A DNA stretch of 64,000 nt from Sphaerolaimus hirsutus (GCA_964036195.1 OZ038458.1:2728001-2792000), one strand, 5' to 3'. Counted from the first letter of the stretch, positions 31,440 to 45,199 are shown. The notes: generated by a model not told the origin, from the sequence alone. A program made the numbers and translations.

Positions 31440-34270
31440 AGGCTGCAAAATATAAAGGCCTAATCAAAATTCAGAAGAAAAATACAAAAATGAAATAATT
31501 TAGTAGGAAAAAAATTGAAAATGCGAAAACTACTTTTGGAAAAATTCAAAATTGGTTGAAAAAACGTTTCAGATAGAATCTCCAGAAATTTATACACTTT
31601 TCCCAGAGTTTTTACTATCGTTAGGACTACCTATATAAAATAATGATTGCGGTGTGCCGTCAAAGCTCATGTCTGCCTATATACACGCAGCGGGGCGCAG
31701 GTGTACGCCAGCTTGCAAACTATTTATGCCTAGCGATGGACAAAGGCGCTGTATTTTTTTTCATTCTGAAAAACGAAAAAGAGTATCCGCGGGGCCGCTG
31801 CTAAAATCGGCCGATCGCAAAGTATGCGTCAGAAGTTACTTATGTCTCAAAATGCCAAACTTTCTTTTTTGGAATTTGTCCGGCGCATTACTCGCGTTGC
31901 ATTCGATTTGATTTTGTGTGATTGTGCGTGCATTTAGTTATTTTCACTGCCTTCCGGTTTCAGCTGTAGGGCAGTGCAAGCTAAGATGCATGCGCTTGGC
32001 TACACAAAATCGCAAGGGAAGAGTCTCAGTATGATGACTTGGCATCTTGCCAAGATGTATAGACATCGCTATAGATATAAATAAAATAGGTACATAACTA
32101 TGTATACAGACGAAAATAGTGATTATAAACGTGAAAATAAGCTTAATGGAGCACATATTAGACATTTTGAGCAGGAAATTGGGGAAAAACCACTTGGACT
32201 TGGACGGTCAAATCGCTTCGCTAGCTTGGAGTAAAGGACAAGTCATCATACGTGACCCGATCCATCGCAAGCAATGCGCCTGACAGCATCGAAAAAGGAA
32301 AGTTTGGCACATTGCCAGGAAACTTTTCAAACAGCGATATGGCGTATAAATTGATTGAGTACGGTATTGCAATGTTATGAAAAACATTTTGAGCCGACAT
32401 TTTCACGAATTTATCGATCGAAATCCATAAAATTTGTGCGAAAAACATTTGATTCACACATTTTGTTTTGCCAGGCGTGTAGGGCGCATTGCTCGAGAAT
32501 TAAATCTGGCCACAGGTGCTCACGTCAAGCTGCAGGAATGAGATCGCTGATGGGGCACAGCACCAGGTGCCAGTTTCGCATAATGAGAAGTGAGAAGTGA
32601 AATGGCAAAGGCAAAGTGAAACGGCAAGTGAATTGGCAAAAGCGAAGTAAAAACAAAACAAAAATAAAAAGTGATTTCTCTTCTCTTTTGCCATTTCACT
32701 TGCCAATTCACTTGCCATTTCACTTCGCCTTTGCCATTTCACTTCTCATTTTGCGGAACTGGCACCAGGTGCCAGTTCCTAGCCGAGCCCTGTAAAGTGC
32801 AATGTCAAGCGCACGATGTTATGACAATGTCATTCAAATTTGTTAACTGTCACAATTTCAGTAATTAAATCTTCTCTTTTTTCGATTTGATTGTCAATTT
32901 ACATGACATTTGAGACTGAACTTTACACTTTAAAGGACTTTGCCCCAACCCAGTGCCTTACCAACACCAGTGACGTCATATAGTTTAGAGGAATGTCAAC
33001 AATAACATGCAGTTGTAAGCTTGTATCTCATGCACTGTTACAATGCCGCAGCTCACGCACCTAAATAGATGCATCGTAAATAGCATTTACTGCATGTTCA
33101 TGCAGAATTTTACCATTTTATGTATGCAAAAGTATTGCTGGAATAATGCGGCCGCCGTGAAAATGATTACTTTTGCCGGAAAATTTGAAAGCGTGAATTT
33201 GGTGTTAATCGAGTTGATTTTTTGGAATGTACCAGTCTTTGCATAAATCAAATTCTATATTTTTTTGCGCTCCAATGGCGATAGAGGCCCATTTCTCCAA
33301 CTAAACTGTAAAAATATTCAAATGAAAAAGCACGCATCATAAGTCTAGGTACCTATTTTAAGTCTAGGTAGTATAGGTTAATCTAGGTATACATGAAGTA
33401 TTTTTGTATTTACATCGTGCCACTCCATCCCACTTTATCAAAAGTCTCTGAGAAGCAGTGATGAACGCACTGGCCGCCCATATAAAGAGTTTTCATTGAA
33501 AGTGGTCCCATTTAATTTCTGCGGAAAGGCACCATCCTTCATAGCCATGTGACGTTTTACAAACTTTCCATTTCACATGCTGTTCGATTTACTGTATAAC
33601 AATAGGGTTTTTAGGGGAAGCATTTAGTTGGTCTTGGTGAGTATGATTTTTGTAAAATTTATTTTAAAAGTTAGTCAAATGCTATGCAAATTTTTACATT
33701 CTTTTCCAGAATATTATACTTCATGGATCACACAGTTCACACATTGTCATGCCTCATGTTGGCACTGCACCAAAGCTGTCCATGCATGTGACTTTTGTAA
33801 AATAATGAAAAAATTGTCTTGTTGTTGTTTAAACACTAATGTAAAAAGTCTTAAGAGCACAATTTTTCATTATTTTACACTCATCACATACATCGGCAGT
33901 GCATAATTGGCTGACTGGTGATGTGAACAATGCATGCAAAAAATAAAGTTGTCAGAGTATTCATGAAAACATTTAAAAGCTAAACCCGATTTACAATAAT
34001 ACCCAAGCTGGATGCTCACCTCACCAATATCAATAAATCTGAACATAAACGTGTTTGAATTTCACTTTTGTTACTTGAGTACCTAATGTCATTTGTGGAT
34101 CTCATTCTATCATTGCCAAAGCAACTTGAACACCATTTGAATAGGGCCACATGAAAACAGCAAATAATCACCATGCTTTGGCATTACTTGTAAGCTATTA
34201 TAAATACGATCAACCACAACATAGCAGCACAAATCTACCAGGCATGTAAAGTGCTCAGCATGTAAAGTGA
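31440..34270. other. Non-coding interval with dispersed repeats
   Basis: Contains a motif near 31800-31850 (GATCGCAAAGTATGCG) that recurs near 46900 and 47940, plus the foldback at 32555-32780. Otherwise nothing recognised. Confidence 0.45.
32555..32780. repeat. Foldback of AAATGGCAAAGGCAAAGTG type
   Basis: The left arm carries AAGTGAAATGGCAAAGG units; the right arm is complementary and ends GGAACTGGCACCAGGTGCCA. A second copy lies at about 45200-45425. Confidence 0.65.
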
Positions 34271-34420
34271 CACAAGCACTTTAATAAATATTCCGCACGG
34301 CGCGGTGGACGCCTGGTGCGCCTGTTGCTATAAAGGTATTGATGGTAGTCAACTGGATCTGGGGTTGGGGGGGGGGGGCTGAACGGGGTGCATCACGCGC
34401 TACCCGTTTTGACTTGCGCC

Positions 34421-34973
34421 ATGTATCATGCGCGCCGGCGGCCAGCCCGCTGCATCGGTGCGGCTGCAGGCGGTTGGGTGAAATTGCGCACTTTGCATAC
34501 TGGTGCTTTTCACAACCGGTAAGTGTGGTTTTTTGGGGGGTTGGTAATGTTCGGTGACTGCGCTTTTTGCACTGATGAATCAAAGATTGTGATTCTAAGA
34601 TACTTCCAATAATAAATTTGGTAGCACTATGGATTGGATAATCTGGCACAGAATTTTTCAAGGACTTTATTCATCAAATTATGGTAATGTTCTGTGTAAA
34701 GCATTTGGTGAGTTGTGTCACTATGGGGTTCATGGTTTTGATAGTTATAGTTATATTTGATTTTTACAAAGTATACCACTTTACTTGCAGTATATATGCG
34801 TTTAACTTTCAACACAGCCATCATAATCATAAACAAGGCAATTCAAGTTTAAAACTACCTCCCTGCCCAGAAAAAGCCCAAAAAAGTTGCAAAAATCATC
34901 AAGTTGCAAAAAGCGCCATCACATTGACTCGTCGGGGCGGTGCGGCCAAACTGGAGCGAATGAAACCGGAGAG
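34421..34973 (+). CDS. Candidate two-exon fragment with start codon
   Basis: 34421-34518 (ATG, MYHARRRPARCIGAAAGG, donor CCG|GTAAGT) and 34871-34973 (acceptor CTCCCTGCCCAG|, KSPKKLQKSSSCKKRHHIDS, donor GAG|GTTCGT). Phases agree and both blocks are GC-rich relative to surroundings. The protein is basic and unrecognised. Confidence 0.25.
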
Positions 34974-36284
34974 GTTCGTACTCGTAGAGCCGGCAACTGC
35001 AGCGCTGCATGAGCCGCCCGCGCGGCGCGGCGACACAAAAACGTCATGGCGCCAGTGGAAGAAATGGCGCAAAAATGGCGTACTTTTGACAGATTGGCAC
35101 CGCGCGCCAGCTTGCTTATACCAGTAAACTCAAAATAACCCGTTCAGGAATCAGTTTGAATGTATTTCTGGTAAATATTGAGTTGTCTTTGTAATTTTCA
35201 GTTGACTGGGATTACACGGTAAACGCAAACGTGAACTCAAATACGTTCATAAGCCGATTTAGCAGTACTCGACTTTCAGTTTACTGGTGTTAATCAAATA
35301 GCGTGTGCAGCCTTCAAATTCAAACACAATCTAAGCTTTAGCGCGGTTTTTTGGGGTGCTGTTTTTGTGTTTACGGTGGCAAACGGTGTGGCTTGTCGGT
35401 AAACAGTACGATAATTTTTTTTCATCGCGAATAGTGCGGTACGGTAAATAAATCTACCTTTGCTGACTACGTTTATTTAAAAAATGACGTTTTGACGTTA
35501 CAGCGCCATATTGAATTTCCATCACTATCTCGTAGAAAGGCTGAGCCGCCCAAATGGAAGCTTGGCAACACAACGTAACAATGCTTTTGGCGCCGACCGC
35601 CGAACCAGGGTCTGGTTCCAATTTGAGACAAACAGCGATACGGGCTTGCAAAATCACACATTTCTGGACTGAAAAGTACAAAAAGTTTTAGATTTAGTTT
35701 TAGTTTTTAGATCTGAATAATGAACCAAAAATTATACAATTTTTTATCATTATATTTCTTTTTTACTAGGAATTGATTAATTACGAAATTTATCTCAAAA
35801 TTTTATTCATTAAATTACGGTAGGTTTTCACACTAGGTGTGCTGTCCACCGAGTATACTAACAAAATACATCCTAAATCCAAATAAATTTTAACGTAAAC
35901 GTTAGTGAAGCAAAAGTTTGTGGATGTGATTGATTCAAGTGGAGTTAGAGGAGCATATCGACAAGTAAATAAAAGGTGTAACATAAAATAAAAAAGTGAC
36001 CAAAAATTTATTATTTCCATTTTTTAAGTTTTTTATTCAAAATTTATGTTGAAAACTCAATTTGTCACCAAATCAAACTTGAATATAAAACTTATGATGA
36101 AAAACTGTCCGCCATAAAATCTAATTTACGTTTATGCATTTGTTGATCATTGCATGCAATTTCCGAGAAAAATTGAGTTTTGAACATGAATTTTGAATAG
36201 CAAGCTTGATAATAGGGAAATGATCAATTTTTCGCGACATCTTGTCTTACGTTTCACCTTCTATTTGTCGCTATAATGTGTCTG

Positions 36285-36470
36285 CGCACACTAGTTTTCA
36301 CACGAAATTTCGAAAACTCACACATCAGCTTAGAACGCATTTGAGTTTCCTACAATGAGGCGGCCGTCAACTACAGTTGACGGAGATGACTCATTGTGGA
36401 AAAACATGTTCAAAGCTCATTTATGAGTTTTTGTAATTTCGTGTGAAAACTAGTGTGTGCAGGCGCAGGG
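36285..36470. mobile_element. CACACTAGTTTTCAC foldback element
   Basis: Left end CTGCGCACACTAGTTTTCAC; right end GTGAAAACTAGTGTGTGCAG; arms include CGAAATTTCG. Confidence 0.6.
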
Positions 36471-36785
36471 CCATTGTAACTCCATCTTTTTGGTTGTGTT
36501 TACCGATGACGTTTGACACCAGCAGCGGTATAGTACCTGAATAAATGAAACGAAATCCTATTCATGCACACATTAATTATAGAATTTTGTATTAGTATTT
36601 TGTAATTCACTTTCAGTTTTAAGGCTTTGTTCCTATAAAAAATGTCTTTGTATTTGTCTCAATTTGGAAGTGGGCCCTGGCCGATCGGCGCCGCTCGTGG
36701 CTTACTAATTTATGCGTTAAGCTGACTACTACAATAATGTTCGACTAATGCGATGTGTAATTTGTGTTGTGTGGTATTCTGCATG

Positions 36786-37224
36786 TAACGATGGCAAACA
36801 AAAATTAGAAAACTCGTTTTCGAATGTTTTGCTGTTATCTGAATTTTTCACCACTAGAAAAACACTTAACAATCTATTTCCTAAAAATCTTTCTAAGAAA
36901 AAATAAAAAAACCCATATTTCCTCGAATTACCCCCGGGGGTTTATTTTTTCAGAGTGAAAATTTTGAGAGAAAAACGTGAAAAATGCAACAATAACCACC
37001 ATTTATAAGTTTTTACAGCCTTATATAAGGATGTAGATGGAATAAAAGATGTTCTAACGTAACACAGTAAGTGTTTTGAACGTCTGTTATGCATTCCACG
37101 GACCACAAATTCATAGTGCCCATTTTGAGGGGGGTATTTCGAGGGGGGGGGGGGGTATTTCGAGGAAATACGGAATAAAACACTTAAAAATTAAACACTC
37201 TTTCCATAGTGTTTGCCATCGTTA
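36786..37224. mobile_element. hAT-like element, TIR TAACGATGGCAAA
   Basis: Ends TAACGATGGCAAA and TTTGCCATCGTTA; flanks TCTGCATG (36778-36785) and TCTGCATC (37225-37232) form a 7/8 target duplication. A poly-C MITE is nested at about 36915-37172. Confidence 0.7.
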
Positions 37225-37759
37225 TCTGCATCTGAACGTGCTTTCTTATTACGTATCAGCTAATATCACATAAAGAAAAGTAGGCTGTGAAATAGAAAAA
37301 ATTGCCAATTGTGGTGAATCGCCAATTTTTTTAGAAATTTTGTGTTTTTTGGTATCTGCATTCTGCTCATTGTCATTTTTGAAATGATTGTTATTTGTAA
37401 ATCGACAAAAAAACCTTCACCTATTTAGGTCAATATTTCTTTTAGCATTGATCCATCCGCTTCAAAAATTCCAAAAATTGAAAAGGGAAAAGCGTTAAAA
37501 ACGAAAAGGCGTCTTGAATTTTATTGGCCCCGAACATTTTTCACCATTCTTCAAAAAAAATTTGACATCACACGCGTTTTTTAAGTGTCATAATTTTAGA
37601 AAAATTAGGAACAATTTCACAATTTTGGAACAGTTAGGAACAAAAAACCAACAAGAAAGTCGATAATTTCACGATCAGCTCGTGGACACTCCAACTGACG
37701 CTACACCTGGTGAGGCGTCAGTACCGTATGTTTCCACCGTATTCTAGTAATAGTAGAAC

Positions 37760-38125
37760 GGCAACACAGCAAAAAATAGGTATTTGGATGCGCGGTGAAG
37801 CATCGTGAAGTGTCTTCACACCGACGCTTCCCGACGCTTCACCAAGCTGCTCTGCACTTCCACACGCTTCACAAAATCTTTCGTGAAGACACTTCACGCT
37901 TTTTAATATGGTGCTGGCACGCAAATGTAAGTGTGTGGAAGCGCCAAGCAGCGTGAAGTGTCTTCCACATTTTTGGAAGCGTGTGAAGCGTGTGGAAGAC
38001 ACTTCACCACAAATGTCAGGATTCTTGGCGAAGCGTGCTGAAGCGTGTGGAAGCGTGTGGACGCGCGCCGCTTCACGCGCATCCAGCCCGCTACCCGACG
38101 CATCACACACACATTTTTTGCTGTG
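37760..38125. repeat. GTGAAGCGTGTGGAAG repeat between ACAGCAAAAAAT ends
   Basis: Ends ACAGCAAAAAATAGG and ATTTTTTGCTGT are inverted. The interior is a degenerate GAAGCGTG/CTTCACGC repeat giving false frames on both strands. Confidence 0.6.
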
Positions 38126-38991
38126 CAAACTTTTTTGCCTACCATCCGAATGGAGAAATTTTACTTTACTTCATTAATGTAAATTTGAATTTATATTAAA
38201 TTAAATTCAATCATTCAACCGTGTTGATTCATTTGGATTTGAACTAAATTTCAGGGTTTTTTTACTGAAGTCCCGGTGCAAACAAGTGTGCGTAAAACTC
38301 GACGGACTTTATGGAAGTCAATGGTCTAAGGAATTTTTGTACGAGTGTGGTATAAACCAACGATAGGGTCACATGTGAATTTGGCTCACGTCCAAGTCAC
38401 TCTGCGTTTCAGACAAATGAGAGCAAAAAAACGTGTTCGTTTCATGTTCACGTCACTGATTATCGCTGCGGAATGCAATAAATCGACCACTAGTTGACAC
38501 ATTTGCAAACATTTCCAGTCGCTTAATTGTATTCCACAGATGTAATGAGTAACGCAAACGTAAATCCTGTGTGTTTCACCTCATTCGTAAAATACATAAC
38601 CCGACGCGTGCCAAGTTAACATAACAGATATCTATCACATTTGTCCTTATTAGGAATTTGTTAGCACTGTTTGAGCATCATATCTAGCTTTCAGACTCCG
38701 TATTTTAATATCCGTGCTTAATCCATTTATTTTTCACATTTGAAAGTTCAATCGCTTTAAATTAACTGTGAATCGAACTGAATCCGTCCGTTCGAATTCG
38801 AATTTGAGACATATCTTACTCGTACATAAAAGAAGGAAAGCTGACTCGTTTCATGTCTGCCGAGTTTAGGCAACGTTAAAGTTAATAGAGACATCAATGA
38901 AGTTTGCAATGTTAAAAAACATCAATATTCTAGTCTCTGTCAGTGAAGCTATTTCACATTTTTATGTTGTTTCTTTTGCATGTGTACCGTA

Positions 38992-39308
38992 TTTCCTCGA
39001 AATACCCCCGCCCCAAATTGAGTGGAAAGAGAAAGTACATGAGTATGACAAAATCTGCAGTTTGTGATCCGGGCAAAGCAGAACACATATTAAAACAATG
39101 ACTGTGTTTCGTTAGAACATGTTTTATATCATCTACGTAAACTTATATAAGTCTGCAGACTCTTATATTGGTGGTTATTGTTGCATTTTTCTACGTCTCT
39201 GCGTACGTTACAAACAGCGAATTAGTACTGGGAGTCTGGGAGTTCAATAAAATTCTGGCGAAAAAAATAAACCCCCTGGGTTAGGGGTATGTCGAGGAAA
39301 TAGGGTAT
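38992..39308. mobile_element. Poly-C/poly-G MITE
   Basis: Left end TACCGTATTTCCTCGAAATA; right end GTCGAGGAAATAGGGTA. Internal CTTATATTGGTGGTTATTG block as in other members. Confidence 0.7.
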
Positions 39309-39682
39309 GTAAGTAGTGATGGAAAAGCTGTGTATACTCCTAGTGATATTATACTTTTCATGCGCGGTTCACGCTGGAAGTGTGCCAACGATATTTAACA
39401 CATGCAATTTTCAAAAAAATTTAAGAAATTCATTGCTGTTATAACCCTATATATATAGGTATATACATATATATTCGATATATTTATACGCTACACAAAT
39501 ATCCATGAAATGCAAACCACTACATGCAGGTGTACACTACTGTAACCACTACACACCTATTAAAATTCTTGAATAAACAAAAATTCATCTTTAAACACCA
39601 TGAAAATCGGGTGGAGAAATGCGATTATAGGCATAGCAAACAAAAACAACGGCCAAACTCCACAGCAAACGTAAAAAAATAC

Positions 39683-41765
39683 TAAAAGTGCACTCATGCT
39701 TCCTATAAATTTTGCAACAAGAAATGCCGCATCCCTTGCTTCCAACTAGGGACATAAAAGTTGCCAGAGTTTTTGGCGTTGGCGCCAACAGTGATTTAAT
39801 AAAAGCGTTTAAAAAGTTTAAGTTTGAAAACTGAAAAGTCTTAATGTTAAGTTCACTTAAAAACATCATACTGAATCAAATAAACTAGCAGACGAATGGA
39901 AGGCGTCCAAGGCAATGTTATTTTTAGACATAAGTATTCCTGGCATAACACGCCCAAAATTGAATGATGATATGTTTGAGTTAAAAGTTACTGCTGTTTA
40001 ATGTTTGAGTTTAAAGAATGAGTGCCACTGAGCCACTGATTGGAAATTTAAACTTACCGTATTACCTCGAAATATTCCAATGGGGGTTTATTATTTCGCC
40101 AGCAAAATTTGAGTTGGGGGGGGGGGGTTCATTCGAGGGGGGAGGGTTATTATTTCGTCAGAAATTTTTGTAAGGATCGTAGTAAATAAATAGTAGGCAT
40201 TTGCATACCCAAAACAGGTAATAAATGGGTCCAAACAGGATATATTCGGACATAAAAACGTAGATAGCTACACAAACTGGTATACGTGTATAGCTGCGAT
40301 GCAAATTAGCAGTAATAAATACATCATGTACATTGCATACATGATGTACATCATCATGGAGAGTATTTCGAAGGGGGGGGGTTATTATTTCCCCAGCCCA
40401 TTTTGAGGGGGGTTAATTCGAGGGGGGTTAATTCAAGGGGGTAATTCGAGGGGGGTTAATTCAAGGGGGATAATTCGAGGGGGGTTAATTCAAGGGGAAT
40501 AATTCGAGGTAATAAGGTATCCAAAAATTCACACCATACCCCCAAATTGTTTGGCATCATGTTTGGCATCATGTTTGGCACCAAGACCATGGCGTGTTTG
40601 CACCACCAAGTGCAACCCGATACACTGAACTAAACCACCAAGAAACCATATTTGCATGTTTTGCACAGCACCGCAGCACCCAGCAAATTGGACTGGGAGC
40701 GCCCCTCCTACAGGCACTGGGTCTGAGTGAATATAATAAAGTCCATTTTGCAGACGGTTCATTTAACATGCCCGATGTTTTCTTTTTGACATTCTTACTG
40801 ATCAGGTGCCACTTATGCAAGTTTTAAGTCAAAAGTAAAATTTTACGGAAATCGCAAAGGTATTGAGGATTTATGATGAGTCCCCCCCCAGTGGATAATT
40901 TTTTTTGTGTTTCCACATTTTTTTATGTGAAGGGGATGAGTTTTAAGTCGGTTTATCATCATAATTTTCACAGCTATCTGGAAAAAATGATTACACAAAG
41001 CACACCCAAAAGTGTGAAAGATGCTTTGACTACCTTACATGTTTTATAGTTTTCAAGTAAAGTAAACTTACAACTAGTTATGTCAAAGTGCTACTGCACT
41101 GGTTGAAAAGGTAAAATATCAGTAGTAAAACATCAAAACATGACACCAACATTCATTTCACATAATAAATCTAATAAATATTTTTTTACCAGAAAGCAGC
41201 GACATTGCTGCAGTGGTCCAATGAAAACCATGATAAGCTTCATCATTTTACAATTTTTTTTAAAAGTGGAGATCATTTTAAATGATACCTTATATTTAAT
41301 TTTTAGATGATGTACTGAAATAAATTTCAATATTATTATTTTGATGCTGTAATTCAATATTTTTATATTTTCTCAAAATGGCATAAATTTTAAAAAACTA
41401 CACTATATGGCACATGGGGCAATGTGCACTTCAATGGTATGATAGATCATGAATACTTGATTATAAAAGAGTTTTCAAAATGGCACTATATCATGGTAAA
41501 TTTGGCATAAATTTTAATCTGGTTCCCAAATGAGGAGAAAAACTGGGGTAAATAAAATAAAAAAATTAAAAATATATTCTCACAGCACCAATAATTCTTT
41601 ATCTACAATTATCACGCAGCACGCACCCTTCTTTGACATACTCGTGAAACACTATGACGTCCAAAAAGCCCCAGGTAACTTACAAAACGACGCGCTTGTG
41701 AAACGAGACACGGCTGGCCTATTGTCTACAGCGTGAGTTCCCAATTCAAGCGTGAAGTGCTGCAT
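39683..41765 (-). CDS. Unrecognised small gene, copy B1 (3 exons)
   Basis: Exons: 41765-41684 (ATG to TTT T|GTAAGT, starting MQHFTLELGTHAVDN), 40722-40582 (CTCAG|AC to CTTG|GTGCC, with GGALPVQFAGCC and MQIWFLGGLVQCIGLHLVV) and 39745-39683 (CCCTAG|TT to TTTTA|GTATTT, with GSKGCGISCCKIYRKHE). Phases agree. Exon 2 is identical in copy B2 at 60.7 kb although flanking DNA has diverged by indels and insertions; exon 1 has one amino-acid change. The plus strand of exon 2 is also open, but only the minus strand has a good polypyrimidine acceptor in both copies. No family recognised; exon 2 is hydrophobic enough for a membrane segment. More exons may lie to the left. Confidence 0.4.
40057..40517. mobile_element. 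Poly-C/poly-G MITE, B1-specific
   Basis: Ends CCGTATTACCTCGAAATA and TTCGAGGTAATAAGG with TA at 40055-40056 and 40518-40519. The B2 paralogue (about 60644) has AAACTTATTCAAAATTC without insertion. Located in intron 2 of gene copy B1. Confidence 0.8.
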
Positions 41766-43565
41766 CAGTTTTGGTAGGGCAGGCAGACCTTGGCATCAAA
41801 CTCAATTGGAACCTAAGGCGCAGTAAGGCGCTGTTTACGCGGTTGAGTGCTGAAATTGTGTGTAAAAAACCACAATTTCATGAGTTTAGTCGCTTGTCGG
41901 GGACTAACGTTCCAAAAATCACGGGGGATTTGTATGTTTTAATACCTAAATAAGAAAATATGAGAACATCTTATGTTTACGTTTATTTGCTCCAGGCATT
42001 TACGGAGAGATTTAATTATATTTCTTTTATGCGATGAAAATAACAACACCTCCAATTCATATATTCTTAGTTTCATGGCGTTTTTCAGAGAGATTTAATT
42101 TTGTTCAGAGATTGTAGTACACAGGGTTCGTTTGAGTAATTTTTACTAAAATTGTAGTAAAATTGTATAAAAATTGTATTTTATTTGTATTTTATTCTTC
42201 AATTTTCCATTTTGTTTTTATTTTATTCTTCAATTTTTCATTTTATTTGTATTTTGTTTTTATTTTTTTTCTGAGATTTTGCCAACCCTGGTTGTAACTC
42301 TGTGAGATATGGTATTTTGAAAGAAAAAAACATTTTTGGAACGCTAACAGTCACAGCACCCTACATTTGCCTTACGTTCTAATAGAATCAAGCCCCTGGT
42401 TAAAATCCGGTGCAATGTTTTGATGCTTCAGTTCCATCATGATCGGCCGGTGAAAGTGCCTGCTATTTATTTGTATCATGTATTTTGTACTGTTTTCTGA
42501 ATGTCTAGCCCAGTATACTTTCACTGAAAAAAAATCCGTTTTATATTGATATGAAATGCTGAAGTTGTGAGCTGATTATGGACTCGTCAAGTGCTAAGTT
42601 TTCGACTAAGTGCTTTTAGCGTTCCAAAAAATGGGTGTTTTTCAGAAAACACAATTAAATGTAATTTCAGAAAATCTGGACAAGACAATAATTTAGGTAA
42701 ATATCTCTGAAAAAACGCGGGAAAATATTAAGATTTTCTCATATTTTATTAGATTTATTATATAAAAAAATCTCCCAAGATTTTTAGAACGCTGTGTTCT
42801 GTCATATGACAAGCGAATTTCAAAAATAAACTCGTTCGTGTGTCTCCATTCTGTTTCGAGCTTTTATAAATATATGGCCATTATTATGAAACGTCTGCCT
42901 TACTTTTCACACAGGGAACTTTATCTATTTACCTATCATGAAATCTGAGATGATTTTCAATCAAGAGGACCATTAAATGAATTTTTGGAATGTGATGGAA
43001 TGAAGTGAATGGATGCGAATGGAATGAAGTCAATTCACCCTAAATAAACACAGTACCCCATCTCTGTTTGAACAAGTGAAGTGGTGAAAATTATTTTGGT
43101 AAACTTCACCAGAGTTGTTTAAATACCGGTTTTTGGAAAGCGTAAGCATAAGTACTTCTTCCAAATTTTGAGTATTTATACTAATTGTGGTTATTATTAA
43201 ATACCGAAGAAAGCGTAAAAATAACATACCTAGGTGTAAAAAATTAGAACGTTACCTCGCCGTTGATCATCAAAAAACCCCAATTTCGTAACTTTAATTA
43301 TATTTTTTATGAACTAATAATCCATTGCATAAGCTCCAAAATTCAAGAACAGTCAAAAACGAATCAAGTAATGGACAAATTTCATACGTGTACCCCGTTT
43401 TCAGTGCATAAACGCTTATGTGCTGTTATTGTTATGTAGACTACACTGTTTTACGCTTTCTCAAAAACGTAAAGTAGGGCTATGTGTAAGACATTTTACG
43501 CTTTCCCAGTACCTGGGTGTTGTGGCCAGGAAAGCTTAACAAAGCATACCGAAAATCCGCGAAAA

Positions 43566-44041
43566 AGACCCCCTTGAATACCCCCCTCCTTGAATAACCC
43601 TACCCCCACCTGGAAACGATGCCACAAAACGCCCGGTCTGTTTCATCGAATGCAAATGCAGTGCAGTGTGTGAAACGAAAAAATACAAAAGAATGGTAGC
43701 CTACCGCTGCAGACGCATATGATGGAGATACATAATGTGTACTGTACGCTGTGTACACATAAATACCTGAATAGGTCCATGCTTTTTCACTGGATGAAAA
43801 TTTATGAAACCCGAATTTTTGAATGGATACTTCGTTTTTGTCAAACTGTAAAATACCTGGATAGCATGAGTAGACGGAATGAGTTCACACAAACAATAAA
43901 GTTCATGTTCAGTAAAGTTCGTGAAACTTCTGAGGAAAAATAACTCCTCCCTTTGAATAACTGCCCCTTGAAAAACTCCCCCCCCTCTCAAAAACTCTAA
44001 CGAAAAAAACTCCCCTGGGGCCCTATTCGAGGATTTAGGGT
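43566..44041. mobile_element. Poly-C/poly-G MITE
   Basis: Runs of CCCCTTGAATACCCCCC at the left and TATTCGAGGATTTAGGGTA at the right; diverged ends. Confidence 0.55.
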
Positions 44042-44214
44042 AGATATACCTTTCAGCTTAATCCACTTTCAACATTACTATTCAAAGAGAGTAAATGTAA
44101 TAGTGCCCACTGGCGTATGTTCACGTCGGTGCGTCTGCAAAGATAAATAGAACTGGAAGAGCGCCAAACAACGCAACATGTATTTATACTTTCTGGAGCC
44201 TGACACTCCACTAG

Positions 44215-44775
44215 AAGGGAATATTAGGACACCTCAAATAGAACGGCAAGTTTTGTAATGCTTTTGTTCAGCCTCACAGAAAACAAAACCCCAAACAAAA
44301 CGGCACCTCCAATAGAACGGCAGGTAAAAACTTTGGGCAGCGCGTTACCATATTTCTTCTAATAGAAGAGTGCAATTATATTTTTTTTATGTCAACTCAT
44401 TTATTTGCCATTCTATCAGAATCCCGTTCTATTGGAGGTTGCCCTTCTATTTTTCACCAATTTTTTCACAGATTTCTCATTTCAACAACATTTTTAATGA
44501 ATCTTGGGCAATATTTAATATATCAATGCATCAATTTTAGATGAAACACCCATTTGGATGCTTTGAATGTTTTCACCATCAATTTCTGATATATCTTTGT
44601 GTCTTGGCACACTCTCAACAATATTTCTATCTACCATTATATTGGAGGTGCAATTCAATTGGAGGCTGCCATTCTATTGTTTTTGCGAGTGCAAAAACAT
44701 GCCCAAACCTGCCGTTCTATTGGAGGTGCCATTCTATTCAAGGTATGCTGTTCTATTAGAAGAAATATGGTAATA
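44215..44775. repeat. TTCTATTGGAGG-family repeat
   Basis: Multiple direct and inverted copies of GTTCTATTGGAGGT and TCTTCTAATAGAA. About 300 bp of it matches 7830-8135 (shared block GATGCTTTGAATGTT and ACCATC). Fragments recur near 28340-28450 and 45510-45650. Confidence 0.6.
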
Positions 44776-44777
44776 TA

Positions 44778-45194
44778 CCGTATTTTCTCGAAATACCCCC
44801 CGGGGGGTGATTGTTTCATAGTGGTCCCGAGAGGGGGGGGGTTATTATTTCACAAGAAAATTTATGAAAACCAAGTACGAAATTGTCGTCTGAAACGTAC
44901 GCAGACGTCGAAAAATGCAACAAAGACCGCCATTTATAAGGTTCTGTAGACTAATATTAGTATGTAGATGGTATGTACACTGTTCTAACGTGACACCGAC
45001 ATTGTTTTCACGTGTGTTCTGCAGTACACAGAACACAAACTACAGTTATTGTCATGTACGTTCCCTTTACACTCAATTTGGGGGGGGGGTATTTCGAGGG
45101 GGGGGTGATTGTTTCATAGTGGTCCCGAGAGGGGGGGGGGTCAAACGAGGGGGGGGGGGGGCATTTCGAGGGGGGGTTTTTCGAGGAAATACGG
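44778..45194. mobile_element. Poly-C/poly-G MITE
   Basis: TA-flanked (44776-44777, 45195-45196), ends CCGTATTTTCTCGAAATA and TTCGAGGAAATACGG; very long G-runs. Confidence 0.75.
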
Positions 45195-45199
45195 TAGGT

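Larger units (their letters stand above)
39480..43060. repeat. Segmental duplication block B1
   Basis: Homologous to 60090-64000 in the same orientation, offset about 20.6 kb. Carries gene copy B1 and one TA-targeting MITE absent from B2. Confidence 0.85.

Noticed and set aside
37718-38177. Open frames in the GTGAAGCGTGTGG region
   Set aside because: Low-complexity repeat between inverted ends; frames are open on both strands for compositional reasons.
39560-39745. Hydrophobic 60-residue minus-strand frame as a complete membrane protein
   Set aside because: The B2 paralogue has a one-base homopolymer change that breaks this frame. Only the first 63 bp stay in a shared frame and were kept as an exon.
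41534-41953. Plus-strand coding reading of block B (GT sites after CTACAGC and GCGCA)
   Set aside because: It needs a roughly 50-bp intron unlike others here and is frame-broken in B2 by a 7-bp deletion; the minus-strand model fits phase and both copies better.
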